DNA from: Diabrotica undecimpunctata
Lineage: Eukaryota; Arthropoda; Insecta; Coleoptera; Chrysomelidae
Reading direction: 5' to 3'
NCBI RefSeq assembly: GCF_040954645.1
Contig: NC_092809.1
Coordinates: forward strand, 66,898,141-66,962,140
DNA: 64,000 nt
In this document: in pieces, positions 61,335 through 64,000 of the stretch
Numbering within the stretch: the first letter of the stretch is position 1
Layout: each line of letters begins with the position of its first letter
Notes under the pieces: model-generated
What the model was told of the DNA's origin: nothing
What the model saw: only the letters and a program-made list of their open reading frames with translations
Databases searched by the model: none
Position numbers and translations under genes: made by a program

Positions 61335-63080
61335 TTTGGTTTTAGCTGAGTTGATCTAATTACGTTATGAGTTTGTATAATTCATGCACATATAACTTTA
61401 TTCTCTATTTGAAAACTTATTCTTTTTATAAGCGAAGAAGTTTCTCAAGGATATTCTCAACATTTAGACTGTTGTTCGTAATAAAAAAAAATAAAACTGA
61501 AACTAAAGCTCAGGTCTTTTTATATATCTTAGGCTAACAACATGAAGATCAATAAAATGAAAATAAAACCAATAAAGACAAATTTTAAGATTCGCTGATA
61601 GAAGACGCTTCGAAACATTAGGGAGTGAATTGCAACAACCCGATAAACAAGAAATATTGCTATCTTAATATCTTTTTGGACTCGATGAATTCAATATATA
61701 TTTTCTTTTATTTTGCTGATATGATTTTGATGATAAAGCTACAGCACACATACCCCCGGCTTGTGTACCATCAAACAAAACCTCTTTATCGATAATAACC
61801 GTAGTCGAATCAAACAAACATTTAAAATATACAGCGACTTCTTCGAATTTCTGTTTGTTTCGATGAGGATATTATCTTTCGGTCGATCTCTTTCTCCCAT
61901 CCACATACTGCCGGTTTTCTAAAATGAGCACAAAGTAGCAACGTAAAGTTTCCGATCTAAATGATCCACATTAACATACAGTCGCAATAAAGTACTCAGT
62001 TGGGTAAGATACAGAACGAGGGTATTCAGATATATCATCACGTTGCTTGGAAAATTACACTTTATCTTTACCGCGGGGCAGAACCTTTCTACACTGAGAG
62101 AAATTGCGGTGTTTCATGAACTTTCCTATAACAAAGAGTTTGAATAATCCCATGTGTATGTAATGGTGCACAATAAAATATGCAGAGAGTGGAATGGTAA
62201 TAAATTCCAAGTTTATATACAAGTAAGCTGCAATTTCTAAATGTTGAGTCATAAACTTCAAAATTCAGTGTTTCTTTGATAATTTTACATTAAACTTTAG
62301 TATTTTTAGGTGATTAAATATTTTTGTTAAATTTTGTTTATATATGGTAATAAGTTTGGCTAATATGATATAGTGCTCCCCATTTTGTACTCAACTATTG
62401 CACTAGCGGTCTCAAAAGGCTACTTCACCTCAATTTAATCCCCACTACAATCATATATTTTTGTTCAATAACCATCCAAAGTCCAATAATTAAGACAGAA
62501 ACTTCCGAGATGGCAATTTTGAAGGAATCTAAAAAATCTTTTCTCTTCTTTTGAGTCTGTTGTCTATAAAAAAACTATTTTTTAAAGAGACATGAAAGAC
62601 ATTCATACATGCTGATGCAAATTACGCCGCTCTCTATAAACTGTATTTCATAAATCTGTTTTTGGAAAATAGAGCCATGTTTAATAATAATATGTGGTTT
62701 CTATCTTATTTAAAGACATACAGTGGTGTATAATTTTATATCTCCAAACATACTGTTATGTAAGTGGAAAATTTCCTTAAGATTCTCCGAAAGAATCTGT
62801 TTTGCATCTTGCATTACCTGAATATTCTCAATAAAGACGAAACGTCGCCGAACGAACACAGACCTTTAGAGACAAATGATATGCATTCATGCTAGAACTT
62901 AGATCAATACATGATATACTATTGGTAGTGTTACCCAAAATCGGTCTTGGTATTGCAGTCTTAATTAATTGTTCAGATTTTAAGAATAGCCGTCCTCTAC
63001 TCATAAATATCGTATCGAAACTTTTAAAAATATTTTACCTTAGTTGATAAAAAATATAATAAGGTTAGCATACCTACTGT
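61335..63080. other. No gene recognised
   Basis: AT-rich DNA with no domain-bearing frame. Confidence 0.45.
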
Positions 63081-63084
63081 TAAG

Positions 63085-63525
63085 GAAATCATCATCATCA
63101 TTCAACCTCTTCTGTCCACTGCTGGACATAGGTCTCTCCCATTTTTCGCCACTCTTCACGGTTCTGTGCTTCTTGTTGCCATTTCTTGGAGATTTGTCTA
63201 ATGTCGTCCATCCAGCGTGTTGGTGGTCGTCCTCTGCTGCGTTTGTCTTCTCGTGGGCGCCAGTCAATTAGTTTTCTGGTCCATTTTGTGTCTTTCAGTA
63301 TCGCTATGTGACCTGCCCAATTCCATTTCAGCTTGCCTATACGTTCGACGACATCACTGATACCTGTTCTTTTCCATGCGCCTTTGTTCCACTCGCATTT
63401 TTAGTGCTTTTGTTTTTGTGAGCGTAAGAGTTTCTGCTCCGTATGTCATAACGACGAATTGGTCAAATGTCTTCCGTTTCATAGCTGTCGGGATGTTGCT
63501 CTTAAAGATGTCTCTTAGTGAACCA
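63085..63525 (-). pseudogene. RTE-like LINE 3' end with (GAT)n tail
   Basis: The minus strand from 63,525 reads SLRDIFKSNIP, MKRKTFDQFVVMTYGAETLT, KMRVEQRRMEKNRYQ, KLKWNWAGHIAILKDTKWTR and KLIDWRPREDKRSRGRPPTR, then RWMDDIRQI and EEWRKMGETYVQQWTEEVE with tail (GAT)n at 63,089-63,102. It is the same family, and ends at the same place, as the plus-strand copy at 43.6-44.05 kb. The frame is broken at a few points. Confidence 0.82.
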
Positions 63526-63639
63526 CTAAGACTACACTGTTACGGACACCCACTTAATAATTCAATTTTTTTTCTTATTATAATTTAGTTAGGCGGAATC
63601 TAAATAGTTACTTTTTCGACATCATTAAACTTCATTTCT

Positions 63640-64000
63640 AATTGAGCTTTCCTTCGAGTCCACATCTGTCACCGAATTGAATGATTTTCAAATCACAGAT
63701 AGAGAATGGCACATATTCGAAAAAATATGTAAGTTTCTAATAAACTTTAAACTTTTGTCAACGAAATTTGGTGGAGAAAAATATATTACATTACCACTAG
63801 TCATTGTATCATTCAATTTCTTGCTCGATAAAATTGAATCCATCGTAAAACAATTAGATGAGAAGCCTAATCGAGCTGAAGTGAGAAGCTCGAGACAAAA
63901 TGCTTAAACGTTATAAGAAAAGCAACTGGATTTTTCGTATTTCTTTAATTTTAGACCCAGGGCATAAGGATCAGACTTTTGACATGACATTATGGGGGAA
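63640..64000 (+). pseudogene. hAT-family transposase fragment, runs off the window
   Basis: The frame at 63,677-63,907 reads FQITDREWHIFEKICKFLIN, then LLSTKFGGEKYITLPLVIVS, which matches the hAT region (LTxxEWxxLExLxxxLxPFxxxTxxLSxxxYPTLSxVIP). After a frame change near 63,905 it continues as RYKKSNWIFRISLILDPGHK, the ATxLDPRxK block, to the window end. The C-terminal dimerisation domain, if present, lies beyond 64,000. The lost frame suggests a relic. Confidence 0.75.

Overview
The window reads as AT-rich insect nuclear DNA, probably from a species with a large, transposon-swollen genome. A beetle is possible, but the sequence alone does not settle the order. Evidence for an insect is the mix of BEL/Pao, RTE-like, Jockey-like, Penelope-like, pogo, hAT, MULE and mariner-type remnants, together with one spliced host exon that resembles the DBH-like monooxygenase (MOXD1) family. 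No bacterial-style genes, tRNA, rRNA or CRISPR arrays were found.

Host content is sparse. One confident host coding exon lies at 19,915-20,217 (+): signal peptide plus the start of a DOMON domain, with a good acceptor, a strong start context and a good donor. A weaker terminal-exon candidate lies at 41,429-41,665 (-). Everything else is mobile-element sequence, (TA)n tracts, or unassigned AT-rich intron/intergenic DNA.

Layout. 0-2 kb: mixed LINE fragments. 5.3-5.9 kb: LINE 3' half. 8.4-9.8 kb: a decayed Tc1/mariner-superfamily transposase whose catalytic spacing counts to DD82E. 10.56-10.99 kb: a MITE with perfect 36-bp inverted ends. 11.08-12.19 kb: a decayed FLYWCH plus MULE transposase. 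14.5-15.8 kb: LINE RT. 19.9-20.2 kb: host exon. 21.0-23.2 kb: RTE-like pieces and a Jockey-like ORF1 interrupted by another LINE insertion with a 14-bp target-site duplication. 23.3-29.75 kb: a BEL/Pao LTR retrotransposon with one intact 1829-residue polyprotein. 30.73-31.46 kb: a dimeric element carrying two type-I hammerhead ribozymes. 32.2-33.1 kb: relic of a multicopy arthropod ORF. 36-49 kb: LINE tails, a foldback element, mariner, Penelope RT and pogo relics, and long (TA)n tracts. 51.1-51.8 kb: a pogo-like MITE inside a TA tract. 55.4-56.6 kb: Jockey-like RT. 57.5 kb: Penelope-type GIY-YIG piece. 58.7-61.0 and 63.1-63.5 kb: LINE pieces. 63.6-64 kb: hAT transposase running off the end.

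The most interesting object is the 728-bp unit at 30,733-31,460. It is about 1.8 copies of a 399-bp repeat. Each copy carries, on the minus strand, a complete hammerhead core with matching stems, and the whole is bounded by an exact 12-bp duplication. This is the architecture of a retrozyme or of a Penelope-type tandem terminal repeat. A Penelope-like RT remnant 15 kb away shows that a plausible helper family has been in this genome.

All family assignments come from reading motifs by eye. No database search was run.
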